From NCBI RefSeq assembly GCF_020921035.1, contig NC_063158.1, positions 21,810,178-21,874,177 on the forward strand: DNA of 64,000 bases, read 5' to 3'. This stretch comes from Rhodamnia argentea (Eukaryota; Streptophyta; Magnoliopsida; Myrtales; Myrtaceae). Position numbers and translations under genes: made by a program. The notes beneath the pieces were generated by a model. It searched no databases. It had not been told where the DNA came from and saw only the letters and a list, made by a program, of their open reading frames with translations. Within the stretch, counting starts at the first letter, position 1, and each line of letters starts with the position of its first letter. Shown here piece by piece: positions 35,785 to 45,421 of the stretch.

Positions 35785-36325
35785 GAAAATCATTAAAAAT
35801 AAAAAGTCTTAAATCTATTACAATTATGTCAATTTAATTTCTAAAACTCTTGAAATTATATCAATTCAGTCCATTCGGTGATAACGTAGACTTTGTTAAA
35901 TAATATTTTACTATTGTTGTTGAATTTTTTTTTTTTTTTTTGTATATTTTTAACAGTTTTTTTCTTGTCTTTCTTTTCTTTTCTCCTTTTTTTTTGTTAG
36001 GGCTGGTAGGAGGTGAGCTCTCACCCAGTGGCCGGGGAAGGTTGCCACGCCTCGGCCCATGGCCGACAGGCTCTTGCCTACCCTAACAAAAAAATGGATA
36101 GGAATTTTTTTAAAATTTAAAAAATGAATATAGAAATTCAAAAAAATTTAAGAATATTATTAGAATTGTCTACATCGGCGCCGATTGCGCCATGTCATCA
36201 ATTTTCAGTCAAAATTAGCACAAATGTAAAAGATTTAGAACTAAATTGATAAAAAAAAAGGTTTAAGATTGAATTAGCACAATTATAATAGATTTAGGAC
36301 TTTTCTTGTAATTTTCCTATTCAAA
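35785..36325. mobile_element. Foldback element, family A
   Basis: Left arm 35800-35930 ('cttaaatctattacaattatgtcaattt' in part) and right arm 36130-36320 ('gaattagcacaattataata') are inverse. The core is a T-tract (35928-35942), GC-rich 36000-36080 ('gtggccggggaagg', 'ggcccatggccga') and an A-tract. Confidence 0.65.
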
Positions 36326-36588
36326 ACGTGTGAAATGGTTAGGAGCCTTATCATTCTTCCGGATCACTACCTAACCGAATACAACCATATATATATATAC
36401 CAAATCGGCTAATGCTCGCAGGTTGGTGCGACATATTCCACCGCTTGACTGAAGACTTGATTATTGGTATATCCATCGGTCCAGCACGGATTGAAATAGA
36501 AGTTGGTTTGACAAGAAGCTTTTGAAAATACAATGCACCCAGGTAAATAAGGAACGAGATGAATACAAAGGTTAAACGATCATCCCAC

Positions 36589-36622
<34 letters not shown>

Positions 36623-37384
36623 AACTCTTTCTAACAAAAACGTTGGAAGTCTCGGACGTTCTCTTTCTTTCCAAACTTCTTTGTATAGAGGATACAGATT
36701 TAAACTCTCTATGTTCGTTGTGTTTGATCAAGTTAGGATGCCTCGTAGGTCAAAAGTAAACGATTAGCCCAGTGCGATGCGAAATAACGGGTTAGATAAA
36801 ATAATTACTTGGTCACTCCAAAACATCAAGCGATCGAAACGAATTTAACGTGCACAAGCTAATGGCCCTTATTGGTAGCTGCTTAAATAATTGATAGTAT
36901 AGATATACACGGTGAAAATGTCACACGGTGTTGAACAAGTCGATCTAGCTATAACTTGCTTTCTTGTGCATCATTGCTTTCGAGAATCAAATACAAATTA
37001 TTCCGTTGGGCTACGGTCCAAATTGGTCTTAATCAATGGCTCCCACTTGCACCGTAATTGACCCTCGGCCTCATTTTTGTCGTAACTGGATGGCGTCGCT
37101 GCAAAATTTCAATCCCCCGTTTCGAGGTAGTTCACAAAAAAAAAAAAAGGAGCTCGGATTTGAATCCCATGGGCCTTGTACCGATGAGTGCCCGTTGACA
37201 CGAAAACTCATACTAGGGTTATGAGCCAACTATCGGTATCTATTAGATCTCCGCCCCGCATTTGTATAACGCAAAACCTGCGTTCATTCATAGTCTCTTC
37301 ATTGAAATCAAAATATGATCGCAATCTTCGCCAAAATCCGCAATTATTTGCGAGATTTCCTTTACTTTGATTATCACCATCAAG
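36326..37384. other. Intergenic, includes a dinucleotide repeat
   Basis: Apart from (AG)n at 36591-36618 nothing is recognisable. Short frames at 36590-36351 and 37036-37370 lack family resemblance. Confidence 0.4.
36591..36618. repeat. (AG)n microsatellite
   Basis: Fourteen uninterrupted AG units. Confidence 0.95.
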
Positions 37385-38315
37385 ACGGTAAAATTACCAA
37401 GAAAGTCCTAAATTTATTGTATTTGTACCAATTCATTTCTAAATATTTTAATTTGACCAATTTAATTTTAAATTTTTTTAACAATTTGCCAATTCAGGGA
37501 TTAACCTTTCAATTGTTCCAATTTAGTCATAAAACTATTGACGATTTACCAATTTAGTCATAAATATTTTTATTAGCTACCAATTTAATTTTTCTTGCCA
37601 ATTTTAATCGAAAATTACCATTGTGACGTTCTAATAAATGCCGATCATCTTACGTGGTACAATCGGTGGGCTAGCACTAACGACAACAATTTTTTTAAAA
37701 AAAAAATTTTCAATTTTTTCTGATTTTTTATTATTTTTTGTTGGTTTCTTTCTTTTTCTTTTTCTAACCCTGGCCCGTGACCTTTTGGCATGCTGGCAAT
37801 GACATGAACAATTATTTTTAAAATTTTCTAAATTTTTGAATTTTTTATTATTTATTTCTTGTTTTATGTTCTTTTCTCTTTCATTTTCTTTTTCTAACCC
37901 TAGCTCGGCAAGGTCGCTAGCCAACCCTCCTCGACTGCAGACATGGGACAAAGGCATGGGACTCTCGCCCAGATCCATGTGAGGGTTACAAACGTCGGCC
38001 GTTGCCTAGGGAGGATAGTGTTAAGGACAACAAAAAGAAAGGAAAAAAGAAAAAGAAGAAGATTTAATAAATAACAGAAAATTCATAAAATTTTTAAAAT
38101 TATCCACGTCAATGTAACAACATGTCAGCTTGCCATGTAGGATGGTCGGCGCTTGGGAAACCATCACGTCATTGATTTCCTACCAAAATTGGTAAGAATG
38201 ATTAAATAGACAAATTGTCAAAAGATTCAGGACTAAATTAGCACAATTGAAAGGTTTATGACTTAATTGACATAAATGCAATATGTTTAAGATTGTTTCG
38301 GTAATTTTCCTCATG
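37385..38315. mobile_element. Foldback element, family A (long copy)
   Basis: Left arm 37385-37690 with repeated 'accaatttagtcataaa'-type units, and right arm 38090-38312 inverse to it ('ggactaaattagcacaattg', 'cttaattgacataaatgc'). The core has two successive T/A-rich plus 'ctttttctaaccctggcc' blocks, suggesting an internal duplication of the core (37730-37800 and 37860-37930). Confidence 0.6.
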
Positions 38316-38631
38316 AAGACACCGGCATATAATAGTTACTACTAGTTGAACGCAAGTGGTGATAATACTTGTTAAGATGCACAACTAGCAAAAGACCAAT
38401 GCATTATCCTAGGGATTGAAAAGAAAGAGCCAAAACCCGAGCCCAAGCCAAAAGATATAATCAATTGAACCCATACTCACTTAAAATTTTAATCCAACGA
38501 AAGCTAGATATATAAAGCATTCAATCCCCTATCAACTCTCCCATATGGCTCTCTTGTCCCCTAAGCAAATATGTGCACCCAATCAAATTAGTGTTATTGA
38601 AGCTCAAAATGAACAAGCTATTGCTACGGGC
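38316..38631. other. Intergenic, nothing recognised
   Basis: No exon-like or repeat structure. Confidence 0.35.
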
Positions 38632-39665
38632 TGATGCTTGACATCGAATCGTGTGTCGACTTAGGCTCCCTTTGGATCGTTGAGTCGCCCAAGCCAAGCT
38701 TTTTCCCAGGGATCGGCTGTTTATCAGCCCATTCGGATCGAAGACAGAGAAAATGTTTAGAGAGAGAAGTTCTAGGGGAGAATGTATTTTTATTGCTTAA
38801 TTGTTGGGTGATACAAGTGAGGGAGAGAGTAACCCTTTGTACAAGATGCCTTCCAGTTACTACCTTTGATTTCCCCTTGATCAAGGGGTTGATATTTTCC
38901 CTCCCCAACTACTATCTACCCTATGAAATAAAATACTACTATCGACCTCATTAAATACATGAAATATCTTGAATATAAATTTCTCATTTTGTCCCTAAGA
39001 GTATCTTAGAATCCTCATGAAAAACCTAAATCCCAAGACACCACACGTCAATCATCTAGGCTATCTCGTCGGTTGGTTGGGTCACGGAACCTCTAGTCCA
39101 TGACATTCTCCCTTACCCATCTGAGCGACATCATCAGCGTTCTCAACTTGGAGGCCTCCTCTTGCTCAATCGCATCCTTCCCTTGGATCGCTAGTTCCAT
39201 TGAACGTTTGCTGCTTACCCTTCCACTTCTTGACTTGTCGGCTACACGGCTCTTGCATTTCACTTTTGAGTTGACATAGATCGCGTCAACTCCACCTTTG
39301 GCTCCTCTAAAGGTCGTGGCTCCGCTCTCGACTTGGCTGCAAGCTCCTCAACGCTCGGTCTTTCATCCACTAGTCGTATCATGGAGATGCTCTTGGTCTC
39401 CGTCAACTCAAAGATCATTGGTAACACCAATGGGCATTCTTGGTGGGTGATGATAATTGGCTTGGTTCTCATATCAATCACGGCTTTTCCGCTATCAAAG
39501 AACTCCAACCCCAAAATGATATCATTCTCATCAGCACCCAGAATGATTTCATACTCATCAAGTGAAATTACCTCAATAGAGAATTTGCCCTTCCATCATC
39601 GACAAGTGCTGAGCAATGCCAACAGCCGGTACATCATTCGAGTTGACCGCCTTGAACAGGTATGA
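38632..39665 (-). mobile_element. Ty3/gypsy remnant: protease fragment, PPT and 3' LTR
   Basis: Read on the minus strand, 39665-39260 encodes a broken retropepsin-like region. KAVNSNDVPAVGIAQ is followed after a frameshift by ISLDEYEIILG and then ILGLEFFDSGKAVIDM, the usual gypsy Gag-protease wording. A purine tract (ggtaagggagaa, about 39118-39107) then precedes an LTR-like segment starting TGTCATGG (about 39105) and ending near 38632 at 'aagcatca', roughly 470 bases. No reverse transcriptase or integrase lies between protease and LTR, so the element is internally deleted or a Gag-only (TR-GAG-like) form. No 5' LTR was found upstream. Confidence 0.6.
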
Positions 39666-40882
39666 ATGCATTCCATCTTAACGTTCAATACATTTTTTTG
39701 TAAGTTAATAATATGAATATTTACCAAATTAGCCACACATATTATAGATCCCTATAATCCATATATTTGCCACATCCAAAATGGAAACGGAAATAACTGG
39801 AGATCTAATCCATAGTCTCAAAGATCAAACTCCCAATACTGCTTTGGTTAATGCAAGGTGTAATACAAGCTAAGCTTAGGACAAATCAATTAACCAAAGG
39901 GTTTTGCTAACATAATAATCTTTGGATCATTGTGAGAGTCACAGTATGTTGTGAGCCATCAATTCTTTAAGGAGTGAACCACATAACAATTTATTATTAT
40001 CTATGATTGTCTTTTTTGTGGTCTAGAACAAACTGTTATTTTTATTGTAGATTAAAGACTATCACACAATCATTTTTCTTGACGAAATTGAGATAGCTAT
40101 ATAATAAAGGATAATGCCTAAAACGGTCCGTTACTGCTTGCATGAGTAACGGACCACTATTGACCACAACATTCGCGCTTGGAACCTTATGACTTTTTTG
40201 TCCGGTAGAAACTAGGTCAATAAAGTGAGAAATAATTATGATAATACTAATAATAACAATGTTGATGAGGACCATAATACACTAGTTGGGGATACAATTT
40301 TCGTACTACTTGAGAAATAATTCAAAATGACGACGGTGCAATATAGTTTCCTATTTATAGTTTCTACTCAATGGGACAATCATTTAAACTAAGCCACTTT
40401 GAAAGTCCCATTAAGTGGAATACTTTTGTGACGGGGCAATCACCAGTGGAGTTAAGGAGGAGAGGTTTAGAACGAGAGAAGAAAAATGGGAATAGTGATG
40501 GGGCAAAAAAAAAAATAAAGAGAGCAAATTTCTACCATACAAAATCGTTCGTATTAATGTATCAACCCTTCAAGAACGTTGAGAGGATCCGATCATAAAA
40601 TCAGTAATTGAGAAAAGTTGGATACTTAATTAGTTGAGTGACTCGCAATATAAGTAATAATTTGAAAGATCTTGATTCTATCTGTATACATGACTCACTG
40701 CATGAATGATAGTCCAACAAGAAAAGGGTACAGGATAGAAGTTTGAAACAAGAACAAACAGCAAGAATAGGAAGAACGTCAATCCTCCGAACACTCCGAC
40801 TCTTTATGACACGATGACCATGAGCACACAATTCATCTTTGACATCAGAATCGAAGCTCGATGCACTGTCCCCTTCAGACTT
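39666..40882. other. Intergenic, 3' of GDSL C
   Basis: AT-rich with no recognisable gene. Any 5' part of the gypsy remnant should lie here but I could not see it. Confidence 0.4.
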
Positions 40883-43131
40883 CTAGGCAACGAGACGTGG
40901 AGAAGTGAAGGGACCATCCAGTAATCCCGTGGCCATGTGCCGATACGCCGCCTCGGTCAAGTGAACTCCGTCCCATTGTATGAAAGCTGATGGATCTGTA
41001 CACGTATGGGAGCTGGAACCACACATCATCGAGACGTTGAAATTTAATGGCCCACCAGCTCCACAGCAAGCTACTTGTATTAATTTACTGAAACCTGAAA
41101 ACAAGAGGACATTGAGCTCATTACGCCCCCTTATAAGTTCATCAAGAACCACAAGCTTTCGATTAGTTTTATCCTATACTCAGTGAGATATCCGTGCTGG
41201 TATATCTTGCAAGAGTCCGGTGACGCGTTCGAGGACACTTTGTACTGGACTAGACTTTTCAACGTGCTTTCATCGTCATCTCTAGTTGTTTTCAGTTTAT
41301 GGTCAGCAAGCAAAGGGAAATTCAATTCAGTGTGCAAAATGTATAATTCTCTTTCTTTTTTTGTCCAGAGAGCTTGTGTGCATAGAGAAGGGTTTGAATT
41401 ACTGCAAAAAAAGGACCAAAAGGTTGATGCTTAGTGAAATTTTGTGAACCATATTAAACTAAAAGTAGAATAAATCTCCTGTCTATATGCCTATTCACTG
41501 TTGATCATGAAACCAAGATGAAAGGAAACTCACCATACTGTTTTGGTGATTCAAAGAGACGCATGGAATCTCCATAATAATCAGCATAGATAATCCTTGC
41601 ATGGCTGTGTTTTTGTCTCAAATGCTGCAACTCTTGCTGAAGATAACCGTTGTGGTACCGTGCGAATTCATTATAACGATTGAGACAACTAGTTGTCGTA
41701 TTAACATCGTCTTTGTCCAAGAGCGGAGAAGTCGCTATGTACGACGTCATGCAACCCATCGGCAAGATCCCTGGCACTACCAACTCCACCGCCCCGTCTT
41801 CGATGAGCATCTAAAACAGTCACATGCCTTGGAAATAAATTTATTGGAGTACTTAAAAAAGGTTAACCACGTAGATAGCAATTCGGTTTAGTAAGATCTT
41901 GTTGAACATATAGTATTGTGCTTATGTCACTTGCGAGAAAAAGAAAAGGGCCATACGCTGGTGGCATTGGTGATGGCTCCAACAACAATTGGCACAATGG
42001 GACGGAGCTGCTCAAAGTTTGCACCATTGGCGAAAGCAAAATTGTAGTCGTTTCCACCAATCTCCCCCACTAGAAATAATGACTTCTTGAAATATGTTTT
42101 GCAATCTGTTAAAGAAAAGAATGAGAACAAAAATCAAAACGATGGAACGACTCAAGTAATCGAACAAGAGACTATTTTATATTTTCCTCTGATAATGCAA
42201 GAGCACATGGACGTAGAAACCCGTCTATCTAGAGAACCATGAAATGCTTCGCAAACCCTTTAAACTAATAAAGTTCGGACTTTTGGCCTGAACAAGTGGC
42301 CTTGACCCACGACAACTTTCATGCAATTGATAGAATTCAAACGAAATGACCTTTAGTTTCTGAGATAAAACTCCGAATGTCTCAATCAACTGCGTCTAAT
42401 CCTGAGTGGTTATCTTAGGAAAGATTTGCAAGCTGCTTATACGTGATATCTGCCGAATCCCTCGATGGATGCCCATATCGTGAGTGAATAAGATCGATGG
42501 CACAAAATGGAGCACAGAAAAACAGGGTTTATATATTTACCCTGCTGAGTAGTGCAAAGTGAAGATTTGAGTTTCTTGAACCAGTCGAGCTGAACGCTTA
42601 AGGAATTATTCGTCATTGTAAACGTCCGGATTTTTCGAGTTGCAAAGAATGTGGGATCAAGCGCTGTGGCACCAGCAACTGCAAAGTTAACTCCACGACG
42701 AGCATCAATTGAGCCGTTGTTGACAACCTCAAGATATGGCTTCAGATGCGGTAACCCAACTGCTTCCGCTGCATTTCCATATACGTAATCCATATTAAAC
42801 CAATTAAACATCTGCTTTCTATGCCTATTCTTTGTGCCTAACACGAGCATGCATCTACAAAAGCAACGTAGAGTCGGAAGAACTACGTACCAATGAAATC
42901 AATTATAAGACGTCCGTCGGAAAAACGACCAGTCGGGTGCCCAAAGTAGGTCTTGCCGTAGGGAAACTTTGGCACGACCGGAAGTCCCGCCACGGATCGG
43001 ATGAAGTTCCCCGTGTCGCTCAGAGAGTCGCCGAAGTTGAAAATCGACTCGTACTTATGCAGGATCGTCGAGTTGGTCTTCAAAGCGAGGCAACATTGCA
43101 GAAGGATCAAGATTATTGCGGTATGTTTCAT
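40883..43131 (-). CDS. GDSL esterase/lipase C (At1g28580-like SGNH hydrolase), intact
   Basis: Five exons: 43131-42891, 42768-42541, 42105-41957, 41810-41534 and 41094-40883, 1107 bases, 368 aa with no interruption. A cleavable signal peptide (residues 1-18, MKHTAIILILLQCCLAL) suggests export to the apoplast or vacuole. All SGNH blocks are present: FNFGDSLSDTGN with Ser36, GEIGGNDYN with Asn175, and WDGVHLTE with Asp340 and His343. Exon phases (1,1,0,1) and the sizes of exons 3 and 4 (149, 277) equal those of GDSL A and B. All introns are GT-AG and short (122-439 bases). This is the only copy of the triad that looks functional. Substrate is not deducible; relatives act on acyl esters of small metabolites such as sinapine. 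Confidence 0.92.
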
Positions 43132-43216
43132 GGCAACTCCTGGCTATTTTCGAGAGAAGGAAATCTTGGAGATGCTAATTTCCAATTGGTGAGATTTGGG
43201 GCCTTCAAGGTGTAGC

Positions 43217-43223
43217 TTAAATA
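43217..43223 (-). promoter_or_regulatory. TATA-like box of GDSL C
   Basis: TATTTAA on the minus strand, about 86-92 bases upstream of the ATG at 43131. Confidence 0.55.
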
Positions 43224-43511
43224 GCTGAAGGCGGTTTAATCAGTTCTTCGCGCCCTCCTCTTATAATAGAAGTGTGAGATGGAAGAAGGGCGACGAACAA
43301 CATGGGGCGGTGGGCATGAGAACGTCGTTTTGTCGTTACCGAGTCGTTTTGTCGTTAGCTTGTACTCATTGTTCCTGTGGGGAGACCAAGGTTGTTGATT
43401 GATTCTACAACTTCCTTTCGGTTTCGGTTCGGCTTCGGTCCGGCCGTTGAGAATGTCGTTTTCCCGATTCGCTGCATCGTTTTGATCCTCCTCCAATACT
43501 TTTCTAGAAAC

Positions 43512-44947
43512 CATTTGTCAGGAAACCCACGGAAAAAATGTCTCCTCGACGCGCCACGTCAGATACTTCTCTCCTAATTACCCAAAATCTAGGAGAAAGA
43601 TTCATAAAATCTAGTAATTATCTGTTCATTTTTTTTTCCTCGAAATTTAACAAACGCTGCGTGGTAAGTTGGATCTCAACATTAACCTTAATTTATCCCC
43701 TCTGTTAAATTTTCTTCACCGTTACTTTATTCCCCGTTAACTCCTTTCTCTCCCGTTACCCTCTCTCTTTCTCCACTTTTCACTTTCTCCAAGTTTTCAC
43801 TGTCGCCTTCTTCTTCTTGTCACATACGCACGCCACCGCCATGGCCGACGGCTGGCCACAGGCGAGGGTTGCTATCGCCGGCGTTCGGGCAAGATGAGAA
43901 CGTCCTTGGGTCGGACCCTTGTGACCAGGTCGTCGAAGGGAGGGATTTTGCGGGCGTGATGGAATTTCTCCACCCGGCTCTCTGTAGACTCGGAAAAATC
44001 GGAACTCGTGGGCTATTTCGCCGGTGCTGCTGCTAATGTTGCAACATATTTTTCGAGGTGGAGTAGAGATGGAGTTGGAGAGGGAATTGAAACAGGAAAA
44101 GTTAAGAAATATGGGGTTTGGGTGGGATGGGTGGGATGGGAATGAGACGCGGTGTTGTCTGAGGAAGAGGAGAGAGAAGGGGCGAGAGAGGGACGCCATT
44201 TTTGGGTGGTCGAGGCTGTGGAAGGAGAATCCCCGGATCGCTATCGCCGTATCTGGAGGAGGGCGGACCTCGCCGGAACTGGCGAGGTGTCGACCCTCGC
44301 GGCCTGAGCGAGGGCCGACCCCACGGGATCTGACGAGGCCTCGGCCCTCGCGGCTTGGGCGAGGGCCGACTTCGTCGGATCTGGAGAGAGCTCGACCCCA
44401 TCCGCCTAGGCGAGGGGCTGAAGGCGAGGGTGAGGACGTGGGCGGAGGCGAAGCAGTCCGGGAAGCTGAAGGTGTCGCCGACGTTCGATGATGTGGTCGG
44501 AGAGAAATGCAGGCGAAGAAGTTGTGGGTATATGTGCCTTCGCCTTCCTTCGTTTTCTCTGTAACTAAGTAGGAGAAAGAAGACGTAGGACGAAGAGAGA
44601 GATTCTGCAAGTAACGGAGGGGAGGAGAAAGAAACTAACGGTGAGAGAGAAAAGAAACATAATTTGACAAGTGGGACCCAGCTTGTCATGCGGCGATTTT
44701 TTAGTGGATTGGCTTAGAGATGTGCTGGCACTCCAGGAGCACCTAATATTTTCTCATTTGTCAGGAAACCCACGGAAAAAATGTCTCCTCGTCGCATGCC
44801 ACGTCACCAACTCCTCCCCCATTCGCCTCCTCGACGCGCCACGTCAGATACTTCTCTCCTAATTACCCAAAATCTAGGAGAAAGATTCATAAAATCTAGT
44901 AATTATCTGTTCATTTTTTTTTCCCTCGAAATTTAACGAACGCTGCG
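43512..44947. mobile_element. Non-autonomous element with ~150-190-base direct repeats and GC-rich core
   Basis: 43512-43661 and 44755-44947 are near-identical direct repeats ('catttgtcaggaaaccc' to 'aacgctgcg'). The second contains about 42 extra bases between two 'ctcctcg.cgc' stretches, so the first probably lost them by slippage. Inside, 43725-43800 ('cccgttaactcctttctctcc') and 44605-44655 ('agaaagaaactaacgg') are inverse. The centre (43840-44480) is very GC-rich with tandem repeats. No protease, integrase or transposase is present. The long open frames on both strands (up to 276 codons) are a composition effect. TRIM-like or foldback-like; no primer-binding site seen. Confidence 0.5.
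44275..44417. repeat. 51-base GC-rich tandem repeat
   Basis: Units start at 44275, 44326 and 44377 with 'gga.ctg.cgaggcctcg'-type sequence and share 'ccctcgcggc.tg.gcgagggccgac'. The third is partial. Confidence 0.75.
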
Positions 44948-45228
44948 TTGAGAAGTAAGCTTCTACAGCACATTTTGTCGAAATGTTTTGTAGTTTATAC
45001 AAAGTGTTGCCACATCAGAAACTTAAAGATTGTCTTGAGAGTTGTTTGGCTTATGATCCAAGATTTTCTCAAATGGTGAATTAGGTTCAATGTTAGTTCG
45101 TGTTGAATCAAAATCGAATGCAGTGAAAGAAAATAAAAATCACCCTGTAATCACTATGGATGGTAATCTTGAAGGAACAGAGGAGAGATGGTGATTCCTG
45201 CGACAGTCACAGAGGGTATTCCAGAAGC

Positions 45229-45234
45229 TTTATT
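45229..45234 (-). terminator. Candidate polyadenylation signal of the pyruvate decarboxylase gene
   Basis: AATAAA on the minus strand about 190 bases after the stop codon at 45422. Confidence 0.5.
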
Positions 45235-45317
45235 ATGCACTGCAATTCACTCTCGTTAAATGTTTACATCATACAGAAAGCTCTTGTACATCAGCATTCA
45301 TCTTTCTTCACAAGTGA

Positions 45318-45318
45318 T

Positions 45319-45357
<39 letters not shown>

Positions 45358-45390
45358 CTCTCTCGATCTCGATCCCGATCTCGATCTCTT
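45318..45390. repeat. (CT)n and CTCGAT-type microsatellite
   Basis: A C-run is followed by about 15 CT units (to about 45352), then 'cgatctctctcgatctcgat' variants. It falls in the predicted 3' UTR of the minus-strand gene, where the transcript would carry GA repeats. Confidence 0.9.
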
Positions 45391-45421
45391 GAATCAATGT
45401 AGGACTTCGAACACGGAGAGA

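Noticed and set aside
36591..36618. Regular repeats as a possible CRISPR or satellite array
   Set aside because: Simple dinucleotide microsatellite; no spacers. No CRISPR is expected in plant nuclear DNA.
37140..37170. Possible SINE with pol III B-box (ggatttgaatccc near 37157)
   Set aside because: No A-box at the right distance, no 3' tail and no second copy.
41601..41891. Plus-strand frame across GDSL C exon 4
   Set aside because: Antisense shadow; the minus strand has the conserved GDSL exon with correct splice sites.
43780..44689. Long open frames (276 and 195 codons minus, 155 codons plus)
   Set aside because: They overlap on both strands in a GC-rich tandem-repeat core, are rich in Ser/Pro/Arg/Gly and match no family. 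A composition effect.
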